From a virus, in the IMG/VR virus record IMGVR_UViG_3300020454_000103, positions 1 to 21,083 of that record: a stretch of 21,083 bases of DNA; one strand, 5' to 3'. Within the stretch, counting starts at the first letter, position 1; each line of letters opens with the position of its first letter. This document shows positions 7,137 through 13,504 of this stretch, in pieces. The position numbers and the translations under genes are program-made. A model generated the notes under the pieces. The model did not search any database. It worked only from the letters and a program-made list of their open reading frames with translations, and had not been told where the DNA came from.

Positions 7137-7743
7137 TATTCAATATGGTTGCAGGGGGAGGTGTATAGTTGTTGATGACATTCAATAAAGCTATATCTTC
7201 ATACAACGTGATACATTCGCCTGCAGCATCCTCTTTGTAGCCTTTTACAATCTTTGTACCATACTTGCCATAGGCTCCCGGTGGGGGGCTGCCTGGTCGT
7301 GGACAGGGAAGCTTGATACTAGGAGGTTGGATAGCGTTACTATCGAGATCAGGAAGATTAGGGTTTTGAGCTGCTCCTTCTGTAGTTGAGTCATTTTTTT
7401 CTGTCGATTGATTATTTCCTAAGCCACTAACTGCTCCCAAATTAGGTTGACTATCCATAGGTATAACGACTAACTCTTTGCTTGGATCGAATTCAGGCGG
7501 GTTGAAGTAAGGCATACCCGGCCCTGTACATAGCGTTAGTGTTCCTTGAGGGTCGTCTTCTATTAATTTGTTATTACCTTGTGTTTCTCTAGCTTCAACA
7601 CAACCAGGCATCTCTACGGTTGGGAAGCCTATTTGAAGCGTAACAGGAGGTGCTTGAGGAATACTTAAAGGTAAATCAATCGCCCATGTTGGTACCTGTG
7701 GGACGTATATTTCTCTGACTCCGATCCGAGGGATGGAACCCAC
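6946..7743 (-). CDS. cyanophage-type Pro-rich protein with C-terminal membrane helix
   Basis: It begins with GTG at 7743. The N-terminal 110 residues are Pro-rich with VPTWAIDLPLSIPQAPP, EMPGCVEA, a DDPQGTLTLC stretch and GMPYFNPPEF. I remember this arrangement from conserved cyanomyovirus proteins of unknown role. A disordered Asn/Asp/Pro middle follows. The C-terminal part holds a hydrophobic helix (SIAVGATLGVALVGQ) and a very Lys/Arg-rich end (LAKKVTKTILKKLRKKEK). That basic tail is encoded antisense to the Ser-rich tail of the gene at 6321-7136. It is coupled to the 99-aa gene upstream. Confidence 0.72.
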   Translation of the reverse strand: MGSIPRIGVREIYVPQVPTWAIDLPLSIPQAPPVTLQIGFPTVEMPGCVEARETQGNNKLIEDDPQGTLTLCTGPGMPYFNPPEFDPSKELVVIPMDSQPNLGAVSGLGNNQSTEKNDSTTEGAAQNPNLPDLDSNAIQPPSIKLPCPRPGSPPPGAYGKYGTKIVKGYKEDAAGECITLYEDIALLNVINNYTPPPATILNTTSIAVGATLGVALVGQPLQQYLMKVVKPLAKKVTKTILKKLRKKEKILSVRERMIEQRKSRK

Positions 7744-7748
7744 TGATT

Positions 7749-8048
7749 TTACTTACGAACTGGCATAACGCCCCCAGTGGCACTAGGAATAGATAAAAAA
7801 CTACTAGTGCTATCAGGAGAACTGCCACCGAAACCAGGTAATGCACCTTGGATTTGAGATTCAACCAATGGTCCAACTTGTTCGATTAATACCTTTTTAA
7901 TTTTTTGTTGTGTTGCTGGAGACTTGAGATAAAAATACCCAGCCAATGTTCCACCAACAAGGCTCCCAGATAATGCCAAGCTTGTAACAGCAAGAATGGT
8001 CGGAAGATTTTTCATAGAATTTTGGGTGCCATTTCTAATCTTAGGCAT
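7749..8048 (-). CDS. small membrane-anchored cyanophage-type protein, 99 aa
   Basis: ATG at 8048, with an in-frame Met at residue 12 as an alternative start. Residues about 17-40 form one membrane helix (ILAVTSLALSGSLVGGTLAGYFYL). A helix with SPATQQKIKKVLIEQV and a Gly/Ser/Pro end (ALPGFGGSSP) follow. From memory this resembles a short protein paired with the preceding one in cyanomyoviruses. Only 5 bases separate it from the GTG of the 265-aa gene, so the two form one unit. Confidence 0.7.
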   Translation of the reverse strand: MPKIRNGTQNSMKNLPTILAVTSLALSGSLVGGTLAGYFYLKSPATQQKIKKVLIEQVGPLVESQIQGALPGFGGSSPDSTSSFLSIPSATGGVMPVRK

Positions 8049-8116
8049 TTTTCAGTAGTGAATGCAGAAAAACACCAATTTATTTCCAATAGGCTGAATA
8101 TAACTGAAATCTCATA
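8049..8116. promoter_or_regulatory. divergent intergenic region
   Basis: These 68 bases separate a minus-strand pair (starting 8048) from a plus-strand run (starting 8117), so promoters in both directions are expected here. A TATAAC at 8099-8104 could be a -10 box for the plus genes, but no good -35 is visible. Promoter presence is inferred from layout rather than from strong motifs. Confidence 0.3.
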
Positions 8117-8626
8117 TTGACACCAGAACACTGGGGTTCATACGTGTTCAACCTCGTAGACTTCTCTCGAGGCGCTGCACGGAAACGATTCAAGCAATCG
8201 ATCAAAGACGAATGGGGGTGCTGCGCGTATTGCGGAAAAAATGATTCTTACCTGACAATTGATCACATCAAACCCAAGAAACATGGTGGTGATGGTTGTC
8301 GAAGGAACTTAGTCCCTGCTTGCGTAAAGTGTAATTCTGACAAAGGTTCAAACCTTAATTGGCAGAGTTGGTACCAACATCAAATTTTCTTTTCTGAAAC
8401 TAGACAAAGTCGAATTTTAGAATGGACAAAACCGCGACCAATGGAGGATCTTGACTTATGGTATATAAAAAGGAGGGAGTATGAAAGACGACCTGACTCA
8501 CGAGCAGCAGTTTGTACTTCATCGTTTAGCTTTGGAACTCAAGGATTACTCGAAAGAGGAACTTGTGGAAGCATTGCTAAGTTGCTGGGAGGCACGATTC
8601 AGGCAGAAGCAAATCTTTCTTGCTAG
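8117..8626 (+). CDS. HNH endonuclease
   Basis: It starts with TTG 8117; a GTG at 8144 is an alternative. It has a classic small HNH nuclease: CCAYCG (zinc knuckle 1, about residues 35-40), LTIDHIKPKKHGGD with the catalytic His, NLVPACVKCNSDKGS (knuckle 2), then NWQSWYQHQIFF and RILEW. The order matches free-standing HNH proteins common in cyanophages, which cut DNA as homing-type or packaging-related nucleases. The last 48 codons lie over the start of the NblA-like gene in another frame, and that part does not look conserved. Confidence 0.85.
   Translation: MTPEHWGSYVFNLVDFSRGAARKRFKQSIKDEWGCCAYCGKNDSYLTIDHIKPKKHGGDGCRRNLVPACVKCNSDKGSNLNWQSWYQHQIFFSETRQSRILEWTKPRPMEDLDLWYIKRREYERRPDSRAAVCTSSFSFGTQGLLERGTCGSIAKLLGGTIQAEANLSC
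8471..8476 (+). promoter_or_regulatory. strong Shine-Dalgarno for nblA-like gene
   Basis: AGGAGG lies 4 bases before the ATG at 8481, inside the HNH reading frame. It is the best ribosome-binding site I noticed in the window and fixes the start of the downstream gene. Confidence 0.75.
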
Positions 8627-8822
8627 CAGTCAAGAAGCAGGCTTTTCTTTCAACTTCAATGACGGTATGGCAGTTATGCCAGAAGCGGCTGTGAAAGAGT
8701 TTGAACAGTCTCATGGTTACAAGCCAACATGGGAAGATGCAGAAGACTATATGGAGTCAATAGCGGAAGAAGCATGTATGGAACTAGATATGGAATCTAT
8801 TGTCCTTGAACCTGACGAATAA
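8481..8822 (+). CDS. nblA: NblA-like phycobilisome degradation protein
   Basis: Residues 5-52 line up with NblA (Ycf18/NblA family): LTHEQQFVLHRLALEL, then YSKEELVEALL and a basic helix (ARFRQKQIFLAS). This is the helix-turn-helix-like shape of NblA, with the L-x-x-EQ-x-F start. NblA binds phycobiliproteins and the Clp protease chaperone so that light-harvesting phycobilisomes are degraded. Phage-encoded NblA is established in freshwater and uncultured marine cyanophages. Unlike host NblA (about 55-65 aa), this protein has an acidic 55-residue extension (DAEDYMESIAEEACMELDME). The start is set by a strong AGGAGG inside the HNH gene, implying high expression. The gene symbol is by similarity only. 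Confidence 0.72.
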   Translation: MKDDLTHEQQFVLHRLALELKDYSKEELVEALLSCWEARFRQKQIFLASSQEAGFSFNFNDGMAVMPEAAVKEFEQSHGYKPTWEDAEDYMESIAEEACMELDMESIVLEPDE

Positions 8823-8855
8823 ATCGTTACACTGATATTCAGATACGTATTCTTG

Positions 8856-9248
8856 ATGGAAACTTTAGTCGCAGGAGCAGCAGCTGTTTTGGTCGGTATT
8901 TTTTCTGGCAGAGCAATTACCTTGAAGCAAGGGGGCAAAAAAGAATTACCAATTCATCAACACCCAGAATATAACGAATTAATTAGTAGGATATCGGACA
9001 TTGAACAAATCATCCCTGCTTTAATTCCTCGTACTGAAGTGCAAGAGGTTATCAATAAGGTGCCACCATTAGTTATGGATGCTGTAAGAACTGAGATCAA
9101 TGGCATAGGTTTATCCATGACTCAAAGACCTGCCCCTTCAAGTGTTATAGGTAATGTTGATTTGGCAAAAGTGCAGGCTGATACAGAGAAAATGAAACAA
9201 ATGAATGAAATGCTTAAAAACTTTGAGCAAGCACAGGGCAATGGCTAA
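8856..9248 (+). CDS. membrane-anchored coiled-coil protein, 130 aa
   Basis: I chose ATG 8856 over the adjacent TTG 8853. Residues about 3-21 form one membrane helix (LVAGAAAVLVGIFSGRAI). A His-containing linker (IHQHPEYNE), a long helical region with Ile/Glu heptads and a Met/Gln-rich coil (VQADTEKMKQMNEMLKNFEQ) follow. It is not a recognised family. Its last 8 bases (ATGGCTAA) contain the start of the 2OG oxygenase, so the genes are coupled. Confidence 0.65.
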   Translation: METLVAGAAAVLVGIFSGRAITLKQGGKKELPIHQHPEYNELISRISDIEQIIPALIPRTEVQEVINKVPPLVMDAVRTEINGIGLSMTQRPAPSSVIGNVDLAKVQADTEKMKQMNEMLKNFEQAQGNG

Positions 9249-9954
9249 ACCGTTCAAGACATATTATTTAGACACAGAGACTGCTGATGCTATAGAAGAT
9301 TGGGTCTTAAAAAGAAATATTCCTATGAGTTGGAATTTTTGTGACAATGTTGCTTATGAATATGCCACAAGACAAGAACAAATAGCTAAATGGGGAAATG
9401 AATTTGATTTTGAAGATAATATTTGTCCTGGGTTTTCTTGTCGGTTTGTTGATAAAGGATCAGAAAACCCTAATCATTGGTTGCCTGGTTGTATGAAAAA
9501 TTTACGCATACCAAAACTCAAGTCACTATTAGATAGTCAATACACAGCATTACGTATATGGAGAATGCAACTTTGGATATATCCTTCTGTTAGTCAAGAG
9601 GCATTCAATAGACCTCATAATCCTCATATAGATCTTTCAACGCGTAGAGGTCGTAAAAATGGAAGAAAAATTAGCAAAGATGAAACAGGAGAAGGAAATA
9701 TAGTCCTTCTATATTACGTTAATGATTCTGATGGGGATAATTATTTTTACAAGATTAAAGAGGAATATAAAAATCACCCTTCTTTAGATGATGATCAAAT
9801 GTATCATCCTGATTTATTGGAAATAGTTCACACAGAAACTCCTGAAAAAGGTAAATTATTAGTGATGGATGGAGACACAATCCATGCTAGTTCTTCTCCT
9901 TCTAAAGGACTAAGGTCAACCTTAAATATTAATTTAATACCTACGAATGATTGA
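9241..9954 (+). CDS. 2OG-Fe(II) oxygenase with HxD...H...R triad, 237 aa
   Basis: ATG 9241 overlaps the previous stop by 8 bases and gives a natural MAKPFKTYY start; an upstream in-frame ATG at 9205 lies inside the previous gene. The iron site is readable: H129-I-D131 (in NPHIDLS) and H215 (in DGDTIHASS), with R225 for 2-oxoglutarate. GNIVLLYYVND, followed by a Tyr/Phe-rich strand, is typical of the double-stranded beta-helix core. It should be an active Fe(II)/2-oxoglutarate dioxygenase; the substrate is unknown. Coupled by ATGATTGA to the next oxygenase. Codon use is AT-rich. Confidence 0.83.
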   Translation: MAKPFKTYYLDTETADAIEDWVLKRNIPMSWNFCDNVAYEYATRQEQIAKWGNEFDFEDNICPGFSCRFVDKGSENPNHWLPGCMKNLRIPKLKSLLDSQYTALRIWRMQLWIYPSVSQEAFNRPHNPHIDLSTRRGRKNGRKISKDETGEGNIVLLYYVNDSDGDNYFYKIKEEYKNHPSLDDDQMYHPDLLEIVHTETPEKGKLLVMDGDTIHASSSPSKGLRSTLNINLIPTND

Positions 9955-10516
9955 ATTACCTTTTCTGCATGATTTTTTCTATACTGATATACCTAGTAAT
10001 AAAGATGAATTATTGCATGAAATAGAAAATAGCGAGTTAGATAAAAACCAAAATTTTTCATGGAATACTTTTTGCTCATTAAAGTTAGAACGACTTGATT
10101 TAGATAAAAAAATAGAATTATTGCAGCCGTCTTTGTCCAAGTTCTTACAAGAATTAAATATTGAAAGTGATCATATGAATGTTCAATTATGTGGTCTATG
10201 GAGAAATACGTATTATCAACATTCTTTTCAAGAAATTCATGATCATAGTCCTCATCATTTTTCAGGTGTTTTATTCTTGACGGATGAACAACCTGGTGAT
10301 AGTAAATTTTATTTTGTAAATAAACATTTAAGTGAGATTCCACAGGGTTGGCGAACACTTAGGAAAGGTGAAAGTATTGTTCATGCAGGTAGGTATTGGT
10401 TGAAAGCTGAACGAGGTCGAATTGTATTGTTTCCTTCTTATTTAATGCATGGTGTGACGGAACATCACTCAGATAAACCTAGACAGACAGTATCCTTTAA
10501 TTTTGATTTCCTTTAA
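9947..10516 (+). CDS. 2OG-Fe(II) oxygenase, HxH type, 189 aa
   Basis: Motifs: H98-D-H100 (EIHDHSPHHFSGVLFL), FPSYLMH168GV, and R179 in KPRQTVSFNF. This is the H-x-H variant in which most of the superfamily has H-x-D/E, as in the 2OG-FeII_Oxy_5 group, and the same as the partial gene at 2-598. The domain fills almost the whole protein, about the usual length. It probably hydroxylates or demethylates an unknown substrate. Its TAA overlaps the stop of the convergent prolyl-hydroxylase-like gene by 4 bases (10513-10516). Confidence 0.83.
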   Translation: MIELPFLHDFFYTDIPSNKDELLHEIENSELDKNQNFSWNTFCSLKLERLDLDKKIELLQPSLSKFLQELNIESDHMNVQLCGLWRNTYYQHSFQEIHDHSPHHFSGVLFLTDEQPGDSKFYFVNKHLSEIPQGWRTLRKGESIVHAGRYWLKAERGRIVLFPSYLMHGVTEHHSDKPRQTVSFNFDFL

Positions 10517-11163
10517 GTTGGGTTATAAAAACTACACCATCCAGTCGCAATATATTTATCTCCTTGATTAGGAGTGACTCCTTTGTGGGGATGAGTCCAA
10601 TAAGCAGGCCAAAGAACAACACGTCCTTCTTTAGGCTTAATAGTTGTGGCTTGATGAGGAAATTCTGTTCCTGATTGTGCGTCATTTAAGTAAATCATCC
10701 AAACCAACATACGATCACCAGCTATTAAGTGAGCTTCTGCCGTTAATGAATCTAGATTTTTTAATTCATGATTATTAATGTTTTTCCATCGAGAAGCATG
10801 TTCACAATGCAACGCATTATATCCTTCACCTTCTGAATAATATTGAATGTTATACCAAGAACGAAGCTTCCATGCTGCTAACTCATCTATGAATGGATAC
10901 TCTTTTTTATATCGTTCTATCGCCTTGGTTATTACTGGCAACAGAATCGTATTGAACTGACGAAATGGTGGATATGGTATTTGATTTTTAATCTCCAAGA
11001 AATCTACGTTAAAATCCATAGATGTCTTACCTTTCGTTTCAGTTCTATACATGAAAGGAGTGTTATCTGCATCGTTTAATTTATTGAAAGATCGAATGAC
11101 TGATTGACAGGAATTGGAATCTAATAAATCATCATAAATTTTAATAAAGGATAGATCAGGCAT
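10513..11163 (-). CDS. prolyl-4-hydroxylase-like 2OG-Fe(II) oxygenase, 216 aa
   Basis: This is a different 2OG subgroup from the + strand pair. H119-C-E121 (in YNALHCEHAS) gives an H-x-E iron motif. The distal site is in WPAYWTHPHKG (H191 or H193), and K203 in GDKYIATGW would replace the usual Arg as 2-oxoglutarate ligand, as in prolyl 4-hydroxylases. MLVWMIYLND-x(3)-GTEFPHQ is the core strand pair. The ATG lies within the end of the halogenase gene (ATGCCTGA, 8 bases), so it is last in that operon and may act on the same target. Confidence 0.85.
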   Translation of the reverse strand: MPDLSFIKIYDDLLDSNSCQSVIRSFNKLNDADNTPFMYRTETKGKTSMDFNVDFLEIKNQIPYPPFRQFNTILLPVITKAIERYKKEYPFIDELAAWKLRSWYNIQYYSEGEGYNALHCEHASRWKNINNHELKNLDSLTAEAHLIAGDRMLVWMIYLNDAQSGTEFPHQATTIKPKEGRVVLWPAYWTHPHKGVTPNQGDKYIATGWCSFYNPT

Positions 11164-12325
11164 TTTGTTTCAACTCTTCTGTCATCCCTTTGTGCCAATA
11201 CTTCAAACCAGATAGAGCCCAAGGACCATATCTAAAACTTGCAGGATTAACGGCTTCAGCAATTTTGACATCTTCTAATGTTTTGTTTGAAATAAACTCA
11301 CATGCATCATTAAATAAAGGCTCATGTATTAATAGATCCTTTGCATACTTCCAAAACGGAGTGTCATATTTAGAACCAAATTTATAGTGCCAAAGGATAA
11401 ACGTTTCCACTTGCTTAATATGTTGCTTGATATCTATGGAAGCATGATGAGCAGCCCAACCTTTATTGCCAATGAACTGATATGAATACCTAGCCCATGT
11501 TTGATAGGTATTAATTGCAGTCGCTTCCATTGGTTCGAGGAAGAATAATTTATTGCCATTTAAAATCACTCTGCCTTGAACAGGGTTCTTAGCAACGTAG
11601 TTATTAAAAGTTGAATGAGATGTTATTTCTACGTCAAAAATTTCTTGAAAGTTTTTTTCTGCATCCTCCCGCGAGGTGATTGTATCGTTATACAAGTAAC
11701 CAATAGATCTGGCATAGGAAGGAGACTCTGGATTAGTGGGAATTACAAAAGTCCACCCATCAGGAGTAGCAACATGCTGAGTAAATATATCTTGGATATC
11801 TTTCTTAGGTTTACCTAAAATTGCTGCATTAATTGGACTAATCAACGTGTCATACTCTTCTAAATCCTGAGGCTTCCCTCTGCAATCAATAACGTAATCA
11901 GCATCAATATCATCTAAGTTTTCGACTTTCTTATCTGTGACCTTAAATGCCTTTGAATTTAATACATATTCCTGCATCTCAGCAGGACAAAAATGTACTG
12001 CAATTTGATTGCCAGGGAAAGGATGAAAAATATCTTTATTAATCTTGCCCCAATCCTTATATAAAATTCCTAATTTAGGCGTTGCATGAATAGCGTTGGA
12101 ATAGTAATTAAATTCTGATTCGATAGCACTCCATAACAGTTGAGGTTGAAGAGGAAAAGTTGCTTGTCCAGCTAGTTCTGGGTTGATACTAGAATCATGA
12201 ATCAGTTCAATCTCTTCAATTCCTCTACCATTACCTCTCCACTTATCCATCTTGGATTGCCAAGAATACTCTAAAGCTGAAAAGCATCCTGCGTTACCAG
12301 CTCCAACGATAGAAACTTTAGTCAT
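11156..12325 (-). CDS. flavin-dependent (tryptophan-type) halogenase
   Basis: The FADH2-dependent halogenase fold is shown by GAGNAG (residues 8-13, FAD), GQATFP (53-58) and ATPKLGI with K84, the position of the catalytic lysine that holds the haloamine/hypohalous intermediate. GWTFVIP (190-196) is a variant of the diagnostic G-W-x-W-x-I-P (second Trp is Phe), and FLEPMEATAI (262-271) is the flavin/chloride loop with its Glu. At 389 aa it is clearly shorter than classical tryptophan halogenases (over 500), mostly missing C-terminal substrate region. Viral halogenases are known from marine cyanophages. AAAGG seven bases upstream of the ATG is a good ribosome site. It needs an FADH2 source; none is visible here. 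Confidence 0.88.
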   Translation of the reverse strand: MTKVSIVGAGNAGCFSALEYSWQSKMDKWRGNGRGIEEIELIHDSSINPELAGQATFPLQPQLLWSAIESEFNYYSNAIHATPKLGILYKDWGKINKDIFHPFPGNQIAVHFCPAEMQEYVLNSKAFKVTDKKVENLDDIDADYVIDCRGKPQDLEEYDTLISPINAAILGKPKKDIQDIFTQHVATPDGWTFVIPTNPESPSYARSIGYLYNDTITSREDAEKNFQEIFDVEITSHSTFNNYVAKNPVQGRVILNGNKLFFLEPMEATAINTYQTWARYSYQFIGNKGWAAHHASIDIKQHIKQVETFILWHYKFGSKYDTPFWKYAKDLLIHEPLFNDACEFISNKTLEDVKIAEAVNPASFRYGPWALSGLKYWHKGMTEELKQNA

Positions 12326-12408
12326 CGACGTACCTTTCTGATAGTGAGATATAAATTGGAATATGCAGCGATTACTAGTAAGACTAATAGAAACGTATTA
12401 ACTGTCAT
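12322..12408 (-). CDS. 28-aa single-span membrane peptide
   Basis: ATG at 12408, TGA at 12322-12324. The peptide MTVNTFLLVLLVIAAYSNLY plus a basic end (LTIRKVRR) is one transmembrane helix with a cytoplasmic Arg/Lys tail. The start overlaps the upstream stop as ATGA (12405-12408) and its own stop overlaps the halogenase ATG as ATGA (12322-12325). AAAGGAG lies about 7 bases before the ATG, one of the better ribosome-binding sites in the window. That double coupling plus a good Shine-Dalgarno argues it is translated. Function unknown; its size is like small photosynthetic or regulatory membrane peptides, but no match is recognised. Confidence 0.62.
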   Translation of the reverse strand: MTVNTFLLVLLVIAAYSNLYLTIRKVRR

Positions 12409-12725
12409 CTGCCATCTCCTTTAGTAAAGGTTTCTGAATCGGGTCCTGTAAATCGATCATCGGTTCCCCATTTGTTTCTTTGATATTCCATGAGGAACAA
12501 CAAGCAACAGCCGGCATGGGCGAGGTGGGAATATCCTGTTTCGGGGTCATTATCCTCTCCTCTCCACCAAGCGAAGAGGTGTCTGCATAGCGCGGCAAAG
12601 TAACGCCCCCACTCAGTTCCCCTACACCAGTTATTAGCACTATACTTTCTAGCGCCGTAACCGAGAACGTCAGCGATGTCTCCAACAGCTTGCCAAGGGA
12701 TGAGATCAAAGCGAGTCTTTTCCAT
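12405..12725 (-). CDS. dATP/dGTP diphosphohydrolase-like protein (DUF5664 type)
   Basis: KTRFDLIPWQAVGDIADVLG, then YGARKYSANNW, RGTEW-GRYFAALCRHLFAW, GEDNDPETGYSHLAHA and CLLFLMEY follow the layout of the phage DUF5664 / dATP-dGTP diphosphohydrolase N-terminal-like family. This is an all-helical relative of MazG-type pyrophosphatases, with acidic (E57, D58, D60, E62) and His (67, 70) residues suited to Mg2+ and nucleotide binding. The expected role is cleaving purine dNTPs to dNMPs to shape the nucleotide pool during replication. It is first in the operon leading to the halogenase, with a possible promoter just upstream. Confidence 0.75.
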   Translation of the reverse strand: MEKTRFDLIPWQAVGDIADVLGYGARKYSANNWCRGTEWGRYFAALCRHLFAWWRGEDNDPETGYSHLAHAGCCLLFLMEYQRNKWGTDDRFTGPDSETFTKGDGR

Positions 12726-12744
12726 TCATAGTTCCATTTTGCCT

Positions 12745-12773
12745 AGGATAGAAAATGAAGCAAGTTCTAACAA
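12745..12773 (-). promoter_or_regulatory. candidate sigma-70 promoter for the halogenase operon
   Basis: On the minus strand, TTGTTA (12768-12773) and TATCCT (12745-12750) are separated by 17 bases, each matching 4 of 6 consensus positions. They lie 20-50 bases before the ATG at 12725. It is a plausible host-type promoter in the only gap before this four-gene chain. Confidence 0.35.
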
Positions 12774-12776
12774 GTT

Positions 12777-13067
12777 TTGAAAGGGAATTCAAGCTCTCCT
12801 TATAGATGGGGACCACAAAGTAAATCAGGTTTAGTAAGAAAATATTTAGCAAAAGCTAGATCTTTAAATTCTCAAGCACAATCATATGGTGGAAGCACAG
12901 GAGGTAGAAGTAGCATCGATCAAGGTTCAGGTATCAACGTATTAAACAGAAGATCAGCAGAACAATCCGAGAAGAAAAAAGTATTTGAGCAAGAAGTTAA
13001 ACCATTTGCTGCAGGACAAGCTGTTTGGGATGTAAAGAAAGATATTTACGCTGATCTAGGAACTTAG
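12777..13067 (+). CDS. small basic hypothetical protein, 96 aa
   Basis: Starts with TTG 12777. The protein is basic, rich in Ser, Gly, Gln and Lys (SPYRWGPQSKSG, YGGSTGGRSS), mostly disordered, with a helix near KKVFEQEVKPF. Not recognised. It is a single + strand gene between two minus blocks; its TAG overlaps the stop of the opposite gene by 4 bases (13064-13067). The start is uncertain, because no ATG in frame lies near. Confidence 0.55.
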   Translation: MKGNSSSPYRWGPQSKSGLVRKYLAKARSLNSQAQSYGGSTGGRSSIDQGSGINVLNRRSAEQSEKKKVFEQEVKPFAAGQAVWDVKKDIYADLGT

Positions 13068-13504
13068 TTAATTGCTTTTGCTTCTACTAAGCGTTGTGTT
13101 AGTTGCTTAAGTTCTAATCTATTACCTCGACGTGATTTGTTGTAATGGATCAAATCTGAAGCTGCAAAATCAGACAACATAAAACGGCAAGTCTTACCTG
13201 AATTCCATTCAGGATCAGTGTCAGTAGGATCCCACCATAAAACGAATTCAAAGGGAGGTTCCATTGTGGCTTTATACCCAGGTAACGCTTGGTGAAATTT
13301 ATGAATTCTCCCTGCTAGTTCCGTGATATTTGCATACTGATCTGAATTCAACATTTCTCTTTGAGCTGTATCTACAGGTAATGCGTCTTTCCATGTAATC
13401 CAAGAGTCATACACAATAGATCGCACAGTTAAATAAAGATTGCCATCAGGCGCCTTGAATTGATCGGGAGGATTCTCGAATAATTGATTATCAATATCAA
13501 GCAT
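13064..13504 (-). CDS. hypothetical protein, about 146 aa
   Basis: Not recognised. The frame is open up to 13606 but the first 30 codons lie over the preceding gene. ATG 13504 gives an 8-base ATGCTTGA overlap like other junctions here; ATG 13513 is nearly as good. It is a soluble protein, Trp/Tyr/Phe-rich in the middle (FEFVLWWDPTDTD), with a basic C-terminal helix (RRGNRLELKQLTQRL). It follows the methyltransferase-like gene directly and may be its partner. Confidence 0.6.
   Translation of the reverse strand: MLDIDNQLFENPPDQFKAPDGNLYLTVRSIVYDSWITWKDALPVDTAQREMLNSDQYANITELAGRIHKFHQALPGYKATMEPPFEFVLWWDPTDTDPEWNSGKTCRFMLSDFAASDLIHYNKSRRGNRLELKQLTQRLVEAKAIN

Noticed and set aside
9993-10358. 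Open frame on the minus strand inside the second 2OG gene
   Set aside because: Antisense to a confident enzyme, no motif, and composition reflects AT-rich opposite strand.
12398-12709. Alternative minus frame in the dNTP-hydrolase-like gene
   Set aside because: The other frame carries the family motifs and the ATGA overlap.
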